The translations under genes and the position numbers were made by a program. The notes beneath the pieces were generated by a model, which saw only the letters and a list, made by a program, of their open reading frames with translations, did not search any database and was not told the DNA's origin. From positions 99,501-163,500 of the forward strand of contig WPIO01000221.1 in the NCBI GenBank assembly GCA_009760855.2: DNA of 64,000 nucleotides. The letters are read 5' to 3'. Numbering within the stretch: the stretch's first letter is position 1; every line of letters starts with the position of its first letter. Source of the stretch: Cristatella mucedo. Its lineage: Eukaryota; Bryozoa; Phylactolaemata; Cristatellidae. Below, one piece after another: positions 55,801 to 63,659 of this stretch.

Positions 55801-56326
55801 TATAAAAGTCACAAGAATGTACCTCAATACACTATAAGCATGTATCCCGATCTACCAAGGTTCGACAAGTTGGGATACAAGTCGCATATGATGCAGAGAT
55901 CGGTAATTTTTTTATTTCTAGTATTTTTGCTTTGGGTTTACATCCGGGTTAGACGTGGTTTGCATAATTTTTTTCTTTCATGTGGAAGTCGGCAGAACTT
56001 CCGATCCCAGTTCTAACATATTTGTCTTTCGAAAGGTACCCTAAACACATATTCGATTGTCGGACAAATTTTATAAGTATTTTCTTGACATTCCCTGTTA
56101 AGTTGTGTAGTCCTTATAACCGAATGCCACCCAACCGATGCACGGAGGGTATTAAGACTCTGGCGTGATGCACAATACCTGATGCTTCTTCAGTACAGTG
56201 GCTGCCATTCGTGGTTGCCGAACCATCCTTTGGGGAGGTCGGGTAGTAGTAGTCTACAATCTTGGTATTGCTAGCTGCTCTTGGTTGAACAGCCGACTTG
56301 CTGTCACTAGTCTTGGCCCGTGGCAT
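37666..56326 (-). CDS. KMT5A: Histone H4-lysine-20 N-methyltransferase KMT5A (SETD8/PR-Set7), complete, six exons
   Basis: This nuclear enzyme monomethylates H4K20, acting in mitosis, chromatin compaction and replication licensing. Exons 56326-56179, 47938-47524, 43040-42959, 41143-41084, 38361-38174 and 37876-37666 join in consistent phase to 367 codons plus stop; human forms are about 350-390. N-terminal residues 20-27 (NTKIVDYY) fit a PCNA-interacting motif in the place of the vertebrate first PIP box. Residues 194-205 ([12 protein letters not shown]) match the PIP degron, with T-D at positions 5-6 and a basic residue at +4. This marks PCNA-coupled destruction by CRL4-Cdt2 in S phase. The SET domain follows: GKGRGV (241-246), [12 protein letters not shown] (254-265), NHS (313-315) and [11 protein letters not shown] (346-356). 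The middle exon is low-complexity and poorly conserved, as usual. I place the start at MPRAKTS; any upstream exon would be non-coding. Confidence 0.95.
37925..38072 (-). mobile_element. tRNA-derived SINE inside 297-bp KMT5A intron 5
   Basis: On the minus strand: head with AGTTCTTCACGATCC, B-box-like GGTTGTCGGTTCGAGACC, then CAATGGTGATTGCC and GCTCTTCTGCCACTATA. The SINE makes up about half of the intron and lies in the same strand as the gene. Confidence 0.75.
38174..38361 (-). CDS. KMT5A: KMT5A exon 5 (SET domain, N-terminal half)
   Basis: It encodes [27 protein letters not shown] and [14 protein letters not shown]. Acceptor T-tract plus CAAG, donor GTGAGC inside a Cys codon. Confidence 0.96.
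39585..39660 (+). mobile_element. LINE family A scrap
   Basis: TTTGGAGATCAAGCCTGCC and TTCGTTTGCTCCTAAAGCC correspond to the [15 protein letters not shown] block in other copies. Confidence 0.5.
39665..39755 (+). mobile_element. SINE 3' half
   Basis: GGTTCTTCTGCCAACTATAA and AAGGCTGCTAAATCAGCTAACC form the 3' body; the tRNA head is absent. Confidence 0.65.
39855..39920 (+). mobile_element. LINE-type 3' tail remnant
   Basis: AAAGTGCCCAGAAAAAGATT and AGGTGCTATTCAAATGTATTAC match the common tail. Confidence 0.6.
40425..40578 (+). mobile_element. tRNA-derived SINE, near-complete
   Basis: Head GATAGCCCAGGAGCGCTCGC, B box GTCGTGGGTTTGAATCCTGC, then GCAAGTGGTGGTGATAGCC, AAGGCTCTTCTGCCACTATG and AATGAGGCTGTTAAACCAGC. 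Confidence 0.82.
41084..41143 (-). CDS. KMT5A: KMT5A exon 4 (helix before SET)
   Basis: A 60-nt phase-0 exon encoding [20 protein letters not shown], which corresponds to the charged helix ending EEGMKI in vertebrates. Acceptor ACTTCAG, donor GTAGGC. Confidence 0.9.
41144..42958 (-). other. KMT5A intron 3
   Basis: 1.8 kb. Apart from the SPIN-like element and a C9-10 run near 41500 I see nothing nameable. Confidence 0.65.
42590..42777 (+). mobile_element. SPIN-like hAT non-autonomous element, both termini (copy 2)
   Basis: It is 188 bp with inverted termini CAGTGGTTCTCAAAC (left) and GGTTGAGAACCGCTG (right). The 8-bp flanks CGCTCAAG and CGTTAAAG agree at 6 of 8, as expected for an aged hAT target duplication. 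The interior has CCCTTTAATACAGCTCTTCA, GACCCCCAACCATAAAATTA, TTTTCCGATGGTC and CCCTGTGAAAGGGTCGCTCG. It lies in KMT5A intron 3. Confidence 0.92.
42959..43040 (-). CDS. KMT5A: KMT5A exon 3 (PIP degron)
   Basis: It encodes [20 protein letters not shown]. Acceptor GTCTGCAG, donor GTAATG. The match to the vertebrate degron region is unmistakable. Confidence 0.94.
43490..43762 (-). mobile_element. LINE family B 3' end
   Basis: From GTAATGTATCTCCGTCTGTA on the plus strand; reading minus: [20 protein letters not shown] and [14 protein letters not shown]. It is 5'-truncated where the (CA)n run begins. Confidence 0.85.
43763..43827. repeat. (CA)n microsatellite
   Basis: About 60 bp of (CA)n, partly CACG, directly at the 5' truncation of the family B element. 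Confidence 0.95.
44055..45272 (-). mobile_element. L2/CR1-like LINE family A with intact YADD and open frame
   Basis: A 314-codon minus-strand frame (45232-44288) contains [28 protein letters not shown] (catalytic pair intact), [18 protein letters not shown] and the complete thumb to [21 protein letters not shown] lies at the truncation, about 45272. The 3' UTR continues to CTTGATAAAGCGCCCTCAG at about 44070, but the (TTATTA)n terminus is short (ATAATATTG). It is the least damaged family A copy here, though it lacks endonuclease and the RT N-terminus. Confidence 0.92.
45535..45876 (+). pseudogene. Tc1/mariner-like helix-turn-helix fragment
   Basis: The frame reads [20 protein letters not shown], then [19 protein letters not shown], the N-terminal DNA-binding pattern of Tc1/mariner transposases (EIARKLGIS, then a GRP-type linker). 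No catalytic DDE/D part follows, so it is a truncated relic. Confidence 0.55.
46040..46245 (+). pseudogene. LINE RT thumb scrap (family B-like)
   Basis: [20 protein letters not shown] and [20 protein letters not shown] correspond to [11 protein letters not shown] and [17 protein letters not shown]. Confidence 0.7.
47524..47938 (-). CDS. KMT5A: KMT5A exon 2 (low-complexity linker)
   Basis: A 415-nt exon with acceptor TTCTGTGTAG and donor GTAAGC. It encodes [15 protein letters not shown], an Ala/Ser/Pro/Glu-rich middle, and a basic end [15 protein letters not shown]. Reading past the donor gives an immediate stop. Assignment rests on phase agreement with both flanking exons and on composition, not on homology. 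Confidence 0.8.
48817..48990 (+). promoter_or_regulatory. Promoter-like block: two CRE palindromes and a TATA box (possible solo LTR)
   Basis: Two full CRE sites TGACGTCA (48821-48828 and 48840-48847) are followed by TATATAA (48864-48870), all oriented to the plus strand and antisense to KMT5A. No ORF follows. A solo LTR of a Ty3/Mag-like retrotransposon or an independent promoter would both fit; I see no convincing LTR termini or target duplication. Confidence 0.5.
49124..49167. repeat. 17-bp inverted repeat with 10-nt loop
   Basis: Arms CTTGGCACATGGGGCAA and TTGCTCCATGTGCCAAG pair with one G-T position. Confidence 0.9.
49232..49495 (-). mobile_element. LINE family B 3' end
   Basis: Plus-strand GTAATGTATCTCTGTCTGTA, CAGGAGAGCTTTGTATAGCA and GGCGGCTTTCGGTAC repeat the family B terminus seen at 20037 and 43490; it is truncated at about 49495. 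Confidence 0.85.
49740..50395 (+). pseudogene. LINE fragment with internal deletion and tail
   Basis: [20 protein letters not shown] (the region between endonuclease and RT) runs into [16 protein letters not shown] and [18 protein letters not shown] (the ORF C-terminus), so the RT is missing. The tail AAAGTGCCTATAAAGAGACT follows. Confidence 0.8.
50395..50505 (+). mobile_element. SINE without tRNA head
   Basis: CAGTGGGCGATCTTTTATTG, GCAAGCGGTGGTAATAGCC, GGCTCTTCTGCCGTTAC and GAGGCTGCTGAATCGGCTAA. Confidence 0.75.
50605..50655. repeat. Imperfect 24-bp tandem duplication
   Basis: AAGCTAGATATAATATC with GATGGCC or AACGGCT occurs twice in succession. Confidence 0.7.
51380..51560 (+). pseudogene. 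LINE RT scrap
   Basis: RLDY, then PLQLVI and a later QERLATLQ-like region resemble the [10 protein letters not shown] and PLQ blocks, with stops. Confidence 0.45.
52725..53000 (+). pseudogene. LINE family A RT fragment
   Basis: [36 protein letters not shown] and [12 protein letters not shown] match [35 protein letters not shown] and [10 protein letters not shown]. It ends where a minus-strand tail piece begins. Confidence 0.85.
53085..53140 (+). mobile_element. LINE family A tail with (TTA)n
   Basis: AAGTTCTCTGAGGGTGCTTT, ATCAAGT and then (ATT)n at 53116-53134. Confidence 0.8.
53150..53620 (-). pseudogene. LINE family A-like 3' fragment, diverged
   Basis: Minus-strand frames include [39 protein letters not shown] and [12 protein letters not shown], an older relative of the other copies. 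Confidence 0.75.
54335..54450 (-). mobile_element. LINE family A scrap
   Basis: Minus-strand [10 protein letters not shown]-like sequence matches [17 protein letters not shown]; it may be the 5' continuation of the fragment at 53150-53620. Confidence 0.6.
54469..54496. repeat. 13-bp perfect inverted repeat (CTG/CAG)
   Basis: ACTGCTGCTGCTT and AAGCAGCAGCAGT are separated by TG. Confidence 0.9.
54790..55735 (-). pseudogene. LINE family A copy with internal tandem duplication
   Basis: Tail AATAATAATAATAATGCAC at 54790, then the 3' UTR and C-terminal coding region up to the RT thumb ([33 protein letters not shown]). A segment of about 125 bp is repeated in tandem (about 55100-55225 and 55230-55355), so [11 protein letters not shown] appears twice. 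It is truncated near 55735. Confidence 0.88.
55726..55762. repeat. Two-copy 16-bp tandem repeat at LINE 5' end
   Basis: AGCCCATATATATCC repeats at the truncation point of the LINE. Confidence 0.7.
55785..55990 (+). repeat. Dispersed repeat, copy 2 (unclassified)
   Basis: AATGAAGCTGTATAAAAGTC, CAAGGTTCGACAAGTTGGGA, CATATGATGCAGAG and GTGGTTTGCATAA parallel the copy at 1485-1660. Confidence 0.65.
56179..56326 (-). CDS. KMT5A: KMT5A exon 1 (coding), start codon and PIP-like box
   Basis: The exon's acceptor is CACGTGTAG at 56332. The first ATG (56326-56324) begins [14 protein letters not shown], and [17 protein letters not shown] follows. The donor GTATTG comes after one base of codon 50, matching exon 2's phase. 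The acceptor upstream implies at least one 5' UTR exon further right. Confidence 0.82.
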
Positions 56327-56331
56327 TTGGC

Positions 56332-58480
56332 CTACACGTGGACACACGCCAGAGCATGGATAAGAGTGCAGCTGCACCGGCCGAAAACCGAACAAGCAGC
56401 TAGGCAGTGCAAGGCTTTAAGTATGGTGGTAGGGCACATAGTGGAATCCTTAGGCAAAGAACGAGCAGGCATTCCTTATTCAGCCGCATGAGAAAGACAT
56501 GGAGGCAACGGAACCATAGGCTGATATCAAGTGCCAACACATGGTCTGCAATCAGATAGTAAACAGTGCTAACTAATTGTCAAACCACAAAATTAAAGGA
56601 AGATAAACTCTCGGTACTATAGACGACAGTGTGGCACTAGTGATGGCATTCCTACACAGATACGTGCTGCCCCCATACATATGCAGGCACACACCCGAAC
56701 TGCAATGTCGCGAAAAATATTAGGTAGAAATAACCCAACAAAGAATCACTTTCGGAGTCGGCATTGCAGGATTGGTATAAGTACTCTGATTTCTGCAGAT
56801 AGTATTGCACAAAAACACATGGCTGTTCTCACATTTCACTAATACTCACTTATAAGAAGCTATTCATGATAACTGCCCTAATACCTCTATGTCTAAACTG
56901 GTGACATGGACACGACCGTATGTTTTTATCCAATTCTATCCTTAGAAATAACTATTTTGATTACTGCTGTTCACTCAGAAAATGAAGGCGATTCGTGATC
57001 AGACTATTTATTCTACGTATACACACAGGCGAGCAAACGCACATACGAATTGATGCATGCGTGCATACTTGAGCCAGCACGCACACACAAACACACACAA
57101 CCTTCAACGAACAAAAACACAATACAGAGCACAATGATCAAATTGACTTTGTACAGAAGGAGATAAAGTGGTTGGAAGCAAAAGAAGATGAAGTAGTTGG
57201 GCTGGCTTACAAAAAACCCTAACTTGGCAGCAGTAACCACAAAAGTTTGGATGCAATCGCCCCCTCAATTATCCGACAGTAAAATGCATGACTGATCGAA
57301 ATGCAAGCACATTCGTACCCACCAAAAACACTAAATATAAAAGGTCAGCCGTGGAAACTCGACCTCTACGTTGGTAGGCTGGATGGGAATGAGCCACCAT
57401 TAGAATCGGTGGCATAAACTCCCTCAGAAAACGCGTGACGAAGCATTCGATGTGAAACCAAATTGAGAGCAAGTCTGGCAGATCAACCGATTGAGCGTTG
57501 GGAAGGGGTCTTGAGTTCTGCATGGCCTGGGCAAATACGGCAATTAAGTACAAACAAGTGCATCTGGCAGTTTGAATGCCCAGCGTTCGATACAAAATGG
57601 TTTGTATCGCCCCATTAGCAAATTGCACCACATGCAGCCAGTAGATAAACCGGCGCGACTACAAGTTCAAACGAACTTACATTCGATAGAAAACGGCCCA
57701 TCTCATCGAGGAAACAACAAGCTGTGGCAAATAAACCGATAGACCTTTTTGAACAGGGAGCACAGGTCATCAGAGTGCTTCTAAGGTCAAGACAGTGAGG
57801 TCCCAATGGTGGGTGAGCTCCCAATGGTGGGCCGACGCAACCGCAAAAAAGCGTCACTGGCATGTTGCTATCAGGGCAACCTGCTGCTCAGATGAGATGA
57901 CGACTGGCTGGCTCTAAGGTGGGTGGCGGTTGAGCATTGGACTTCTCGGTCAAACAAAAGAAAGCCCATTTAGCACTCAACCGTCCGCCTGCCTAGGTTC
58001 ATAAATATGAGCTGCAGGAGATAAGAGAAACAAGCCGTAGCAGTAACTCGCCTCAAAATGCGGCGCGCACGAGACAAATTGCATCACTAACGGAAGCTGA
58101 GTGGATTGGGCCCCTGCAGGAAGGATAGCATACTCCATACGGAATCTGCTAGAAGTGAAAAACTCAAAATGTTACCCTCTTCCTTTTGTACGGCAACCGA
58201 GGCTTATCGAGGTAGCACGCAAGAACCAACGGACAATGCCGCGACAGCGGCCTGCGGTAGGCGCAGCCATAAGATTCAACTAGGTACAGCTGTGTTAAAA
58301 GTTTGGGAATAACCATCATATTTTATATTAAAAATAACTATAATCATCAGAATGGCATTTTGATTGAGATAAATATAAGCGGCAATGCAATGAGCATGGT
58401 TGCCCCCTACACTCACAATACTTATTGTATCCGAACATGGCGGATGTCGTGTTGCTGCGGTCGTGAGCTCGGCTATTTAA
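56332..58480. other. KMT5A upstream region to the next gene
   Basis: It should contain the KMT5A 5' UTR exon(s) and promoter and the promoter of the plus-strand gene at 58481. The minus-strand reading frames at 57269-57863 have no recognisable content. Confidence 0.5.
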
Positions 58481-58498
58481 ATGGCAAATGCATCAGAG
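58481..58498 (+). CDS. Unidentified gene, exon 1
   Basis: Six codons (MANASE) from the ATG at 58481 to donor GAG-GTATGC. A nearby ATG at 58437 leads to a stop or to an out-of-phase donor, so I prefer this start. Confidence 0.45.
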
Positions 58499-61110
58499 GT
58501 ATGCTATCATTTGACCCACGCTGCGCGCCAGGTTGAGTTATGACATTTTTGGTACGTCTTATATGTCGCGGGTTCTCTTACGCGTCCGTGACGGGCTTCC
58601 TCAAATTTGTGCGTACATCGTGCGGCCTAACATGCTTCGCACCTGCATGGTTTCATGCTGTTGCGCCTGCACAACCCCGTGGTCGGTACTCGAGGTCTAC
58701 GTTTGAAAGGCGATAACATTTAACGTTCGTGTGATTTATAGGGATTCGACTTATTATCAGCCGCCTTGACGGAGTCGGGTTTAGATACATCGGTGGACTT
58801 AATAGGAGATGTCGCCGCCAGCAAGGACCATACCCAGCATGTAACGGTAGGCTTGTGCTCGTGCAGTTATTATATGCCTGCGCTAATTTATCTTCCGCGA
58901 TATCGTTTGCACTTCAGCAGTACCGCAGTAGGTGGAAGACGTCTTTTCCCTCATGCAGTTTGGTGTTGTAATCTCGCTTGGAGTCCCCGCACCGTTGCAT
59001 TCCACCCTGAAAGTAGTTTTTGCGGTACTTTATAAGTAATAAGCATAACTTCTTTCTGTGGTCTCGATGGTGACATCGTGATGCAAGCCTGCAGACTCCA
59101 GTCTTACCCTTAGTACTCCAAGTGAGAAGGTATATGTATTGGTTTTGCAATCCACTAGCTTGCGAGGGTCTTGCGTAAAGCAAGAGCAAATACCGAAGAC
59201 TGGCTTGGCCACTTCATCAGCTCCTTACACGGACTCGTCAAAAAGTACTTTATTGGTTGACAGTATGCTTAGGGTCGTAAGCTTAATGCCGAATGTAACT
59301 ACCCCCAAGCAGAGTAGTATCTGAGCTTTGAAGGCAATCTGTCTTGACCAACAGAAACATGATCAGTGTACTTTTCTGACGGTTCCGGTATGGTGCTGAT
59401 GCAATGATCTGCCGAGTAACCTGATCCAAAGCCTTAGAACGTTAATCGGACAACCTCGACAGGCGACAGAAGTAGGGTGTGCAGCCTACAACAGTAGTCG
59501 ATCTTTTCAATAAAATTTAGACTAGGATGTGTTGTAACAGTAGAGACCACATAAGTTTATGGCCTGTATGCTTAGCCATGTAAAAGAGGTCATTAATAAT
59601 CACGTGGATGACGCCACACTAAGCACATGCATAGCGACAGCAGGTCTGTCGGTTTTGGGGCTCGGAATAAACATTTTCACATGCTGTCTGAAACTTTAGT
59701 ATGTCTGGCATCGTAAAAATGCTCTACCCAAACGAGGTAGCTGCCACAGCAGCTGCTACCATTCGGTGAGGATGTTTTCGAGGCTGTGTACAGCTTGTGG
59801 ACATAGGTAATTATTCGATAAATGTAATAACATTGATTCATGCACTACGGCCTCTTGCCAGAAAACGTCAGCTGCTAATGGGTTTTTCGATTTATTCTGC
59901 AGTGCTGCTCGTGATTCCGAGACCAAATATCTCTGCTACTTATAGGACTGATCCAGGTCTTTGTATTTCGCTGTGTAGTAAGTTCTGCTTTTTTAATTTT
60001 ATCTACTTTTTGTTAATAAAAGATCTTGCAATTAGTCATGAAACAAAATCGACGTAAATATCACGAGCATAAGGCCTTAGTTATGAAATTTCATCGGCAG
60101 GGAAACACCAGCTGAGTTTTTTCTGTTGAGGCACCAAGATAAACTATGTTTAATTTTTCAGAATTAAAGAATCTAAATTAGTAGACAGACATTTCTACCG
60201 TGCCCTGTGCATGGCTTTTCATCCTTTTATTACAAGGCATGACGTTCTGCTAGGCATAGTTGTGAAGGCTAGAATATTGTTATATGGGCAGATTTGAGGT
60301 GTGCCATTTATTGCTGCTGATAAGCTAAGAATTATGCTGTCGTGTGGCCAGATAGATACGTTGGAGGTTGACTACCTGCAGGGTCTTGGGTAATTTTTCG
60401 TCAGATCATCGCTCCGTCCAGTATGAGCTGTTAACAGGTAGGTATGAAAAAGTTCAGCAGTACACAAAGGCAGTACGACGGTTGGTGGTTGGGACACGCA
60501 TGCTGTCAATGAACTGTCACATAACTAACTTGCCCATTCTGAGCTTGCCTGGGGGTGCCTTAAGCTACCATGTCAAGAGCTTATCCCACTGTGCATGACT
60601 GACTTGGCTGGCAATAGTGGTATCATCAATAAGCTCTCAATGGCTTGTTGGTTAAGGTTTATTGCAGTCATTTTAGCTTCATGTGTTGATATGAGCAGGG
60701 CCACTGCTGTAGCTGAAACGTGCCTGGGCAAATAGAGCACATTATAAGGCAAACTAACGAAGCCCATATTGACGTGAAATAAGCAAAGGAAGTTAGCTAC
60801 TTTACATGGATGGAAATTGTTGCTGAACAGAGTAGTCGAGTTTTAAAGTGGATTTAGCTATATGCTTTTAGCACATGCGGTCAGTAAGCATGGGAGTTTG
60901 CAGTTGTTTTCTTAAGTGGACGTATACGTTGTATCATCATTTATTATTGCAGCCGCAAATTCTTTCATTGCATGAAAGTGAGTTGATGTTCGTTTTCTGT
61001 TCTAGGCAAATGGCAATCATGATGCCCATACAGCTGCAGATTTTGCTGAGGTGGATATGTTTGCCCAAGCTTTGCAGGAGCTAACCGAGTCCAACAAGAA
61101 TGTAGTCCAG
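58481..61110 (+). CDS. Unidentified gene, three in-phase exons, incomplete
   Basis: I do not recognise this protein. Exon 1 (58481-58498) reads MANASE before donor GTATGC. Exon 2 (58742 to 58840 or 58846) reads GFDLLSAALTESGLDTSVDL and IGDVAASKDHTQH. Exon 3 (61006-61110) reads DFAEVDMFAQALQELTESNK and NVVQ before donor GTGAAG. All junctions are phase 0 with good sites (acceptors TTTATAG and GTTCTAG). The peptide is acidic, helix-prone and soluble, with no signal peptide or membrane segment. Further exons must follow to the right, and one may lie between exons 2 and 3. The gene could also start at an upstream ATG in another exon. Support is phase and composition only. Confidence 0.55.
58742..58840 (+). 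CDS. Unidentified gene, exon 2
   Basis: Begins after TTTATAG; ends at CAT before GTAACG, or six bases later before GTAGGC; both keep phase 0. Confidence 0.6.
58847..61005 (+). other. Intron(s) of the unidentified gene
   Basis: No repeat recognised. An open stretch at 60380-60434 between AG and GT reads VLGNFSSDHRSVQYELLT but is not in phase with the flanking exons. Confidence 0.45.
61006..61110 (+). CDS. Unidentified gene, exon 3
   Basis: ANGNHDAHTAADFAEVDMFA and QALQELTESNKNVVQ, 35 codons, flanked by TTCTAG and GTGAAG. The composition is strongly protein-like compared with the surrounding AT-rich DNA. Confidence 0.65.
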
Positions 61111-61309
61111 GTGAAGGTTTTTTAAGGGATTAGCAATTTGCTTTTGTATTAAGCTCAATACTGTACTGTATGTTAATGTATGTAAGAGTAGCAGAGCACT
61201 ATTGCTAGGTGTGTATATGTATAATATATATATATAACAACTTTACCCCAATCATCAGTTCAGTGGATTCGAGCTTTAGCCCACTGTAAACGACTTACCA
61301 TATTCTTTA

Positions 61310-61390
61310 TTCAAATGTAAAGTGCCTAGAAAGAGATTGAGTTCTCTGAGGGGGTTATATCAAATGTATTATTATTATTATTATTCTTTG
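61310..61390 (+). mobile_element. LINE family A tail
   Basis: AAAGTGCCTAGAAAGAGATT, GAGTTCTCTGAGGGGG and then (ATT)n. No coding sequence precedes it. Confidence 0.75.
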
Positions 61391-61439
61391 CCGATATTAG
61401 AGGTTTTCTCTTTGCAACTCGAGAATGCAGACCAGCACA

Positions 61440-61478
61440 ATTGCTTTCTGACCGTGTCACTTCTGACCGTGTCACTGT
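61440..61478. repeat. Two-copy 15-bp tandem repeat
   Basis: TTCTGACCGTGTCAC occurs twice in succession. Confidence 0.7.
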
Positions 61479-61489
61479 AAACTTGCTTC

Positions 61490-62125
61490 CCAGACGATGC
61501 ATTCAGACTTTTAGCATGAGCTTTCGCCGAAGCAAAACGGTCCTTTAATGCTTCCAACTTTAGGATGGTGCTTTCCCATGTAGTGGTACCACAGGGCTTG
61601 CCGGACCGTGTTGCATTTTCAGGGCTATTTTCTTCACGTACGAAACCATACTCTTCGGAATCGATAAAGTAGCAGTAATGACTTTATGACTAAATATATA
61701 TAAATATGGTGAGAGTTTCCAGCTTCGTACAGTGCCGTGATTTTACCCTTCATGAAGCTTGACAGTTCGAGGACCTTTGGGATGACTGATGGGTTTTCCC
61801 CGCAAAATAAGTAATTCTCAATGAGTGCTGTACAGCTCCGGTTTGCATGCAGCCTTAAGGTTTCAGCATGAGCTGATGAAGGGGTTGTTTCTTGGGGCTC
61901 TATTCTCGGCAAAATGGCCATTTTTAAAGGAGCGCGAATGGTTTTTCGCTTATCATGGGCATATTGTCCTTAAGTTGCCCAACTATCAAGGCAATTCAAA
62001 CTCTGGCATTCAATAATTAGCAGACAGAGCCAGCTCCAGTCCAGTCGGGAAGGGGGAGGCTTAAGAAAAGAAGAAAATCCAGCAAATCTGGACCGTCCAA
62101 ATACTGAGATATTTTGAAATGTTTA
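61490..62125. other. Unassigned stretch
   Basis: No feature recognised. Confidence 0.45.
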
Positions 62126-62128
62126 ACC

Positions 62129-62130
<2 letters not shown>

Positions 62131-62183
<53 letters not shown>

Positions 62184-62199
62184 TATATAAATTTATGAA

Positions 62200-62266
<67 letters not shown>
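62131..62266. repeat. Imperfect (AT)n microsatellite
   Basis: About 135 bp of (AT)n with a few interruptions (62181-62210). Confidence 0.95.
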
Positions 62267-62484
62267 CCACTCTATTTACGACCCAGTGCTCATATACACA
62301 CACACATATATACACTCCCCTAGACACAGTGCTGACTCGAAAGCTTTGCACACCCTCGGAATCATCACAAATCGCAAAGACGGTGCTGTTCTACAAAATC
62401 AATGCCCAAAACGTACTGCTACAAGCTAGGATTGATAAGGAAGCAAAATAATTGTAAATGCATGTCCTCCTGAATGGGCCATAC

Positions 62485-62946
62485 TTAAATTCCTGTCAGG
62501 GGTTGTGACGTTGGAGTCCTATTGCCTTTGTTTGCTGCTGCCTTTGTCTGACACTGGAGGCTGCTTCCTGGCACACGGAAATCATTGGCTCGATGATGGC
62601 CCTTGGTGTAGCAGGTGACTCCAGAGGCTCCCAGACAAAGGATGACAAACGGCAAGCCGGTATAACCTAAGGTGTGGGGAACCGGTCTCAGCTTGGTTTC
62701 CTGACAAAGCTTTGTTGCTGTGTGCAGCAAGCAAACTAAACATAAACGTGCAAGATTAACTTGTTTATTGTGTACGTGGTTTGGAAATAGGTGCGGTTTT
62801 CGGCGAGTAGTTTTAGAAGCAAGATCAGAACAGGGTGAAGTAAGAATTTTTCGGATTTGCCGTGCTCTTGGAAAATGCACTGCTACTGTGTTAGCAACTG
62901 CTTCATGAAAGGTTGAGGTTTGAGGCGTCCAATGTTGTACATGCAC
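62485..62946 (-). other. Open stretch of 153 codons, unrecognised
   Basis: The longest frame outside LINEs in the right half. It is Thr/Ser/Lys/Arg-rich, contains GNRTPTSQPLTG near its end, and has no motif I know, splice context or neighbour supporting it. It may be chance or an old element. Confidence 0.2.
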
Positions 62947-62949
62947 AGA

Positions 62950-63655
62950 AGTATGCAGACCTGTCTTGAGGCTGACAAGGGATGTTGCATGCTAAAAATA
63001 GTCCACCTAAACAGGGTCCTTCCACTTTTTTTGCACCTGATAAGAAAACCAATATGGTAGCATGGAGATTAGTTACGAATATTGCCGAAAACCCCGTGTT
63101 TCAGTGAAATTTCGTTGTCCAGCAGTCTATAAAACGCCTAAATACCAATAGGTTAAATCTTGATCCCCAGGATGTGGGTAGATTTTAGGTTCAGCTCTGT
63201 ATATACATATACCTTATACATATGTCAGCCCCGCCCCCGACTTAAGACGGTTCGACTTACAAAAATTCGGAGATGTGAACTCAAGACACGGTAACGCGAA
63301 AATCAAAATGTATCCAAGAAAACTCAAAATCTGTGCGATCGATCAGTAGATTTGACAATGCCGAAAACGTCAGGGAGGAAACGATGACTGACAGCTATGC
63401 ATTGTGGCTACTGAGGGCTCACATACCATTCTCGACTTGCGAGAATTCTACTTACGACAGATTTTCCAGTCCCTATCTATTTTGTAAGTCGGGACTGCCT
63501 GTATACATGAACAGTTGAGTTTATTTTTGAGGTAATTTTTTATTGGCTGTTGGAAACGTCAAATTATCAGCTAATTAAAAATTGAAGATTTTCTGATAAT
63601 TAAAAGCAGTAACTATACTTGTGTGTCAACTCTTGCCGTGCTTATAGCTAATTAC
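62950..63655. other. Unassigned stretch
   Basis: No feature recognised. Confidence 0.45.
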
Positions 63656-63659
63656 ACGA

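Larger units (their letters stand above)
47939..56178 (-). other. KMT5A intron 1, largest intron
   Basis: 8.2 kb with LINE fragments, a SINE, a promoter-like element at 48817-48870 and small hairpins. 48070-48780, 50680-51360, 51490-52640 and 53640-54330 hold nothing I recognise. Confidence 0.65.

Noticed and set aside
57269-57863. Minus-strand frames as an upstream coding exon of KMT5A
   Set aside because: There is a GTAAGT donor near 57678, but no similarity to KMT5A, and the following exon already has a suitable start codon.
60380-60434. An internal exon of the unidentified gene
   Set aside because: Open and flanked by AG and GT, but its phase does not fit the flanking phase-0 exons.
62485-62946. 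A 153-codon minus-strand frame as a gene
   Set aside because: No recognised motif, start or splice context; listed only as an unrecognised open stretch with low confidence.
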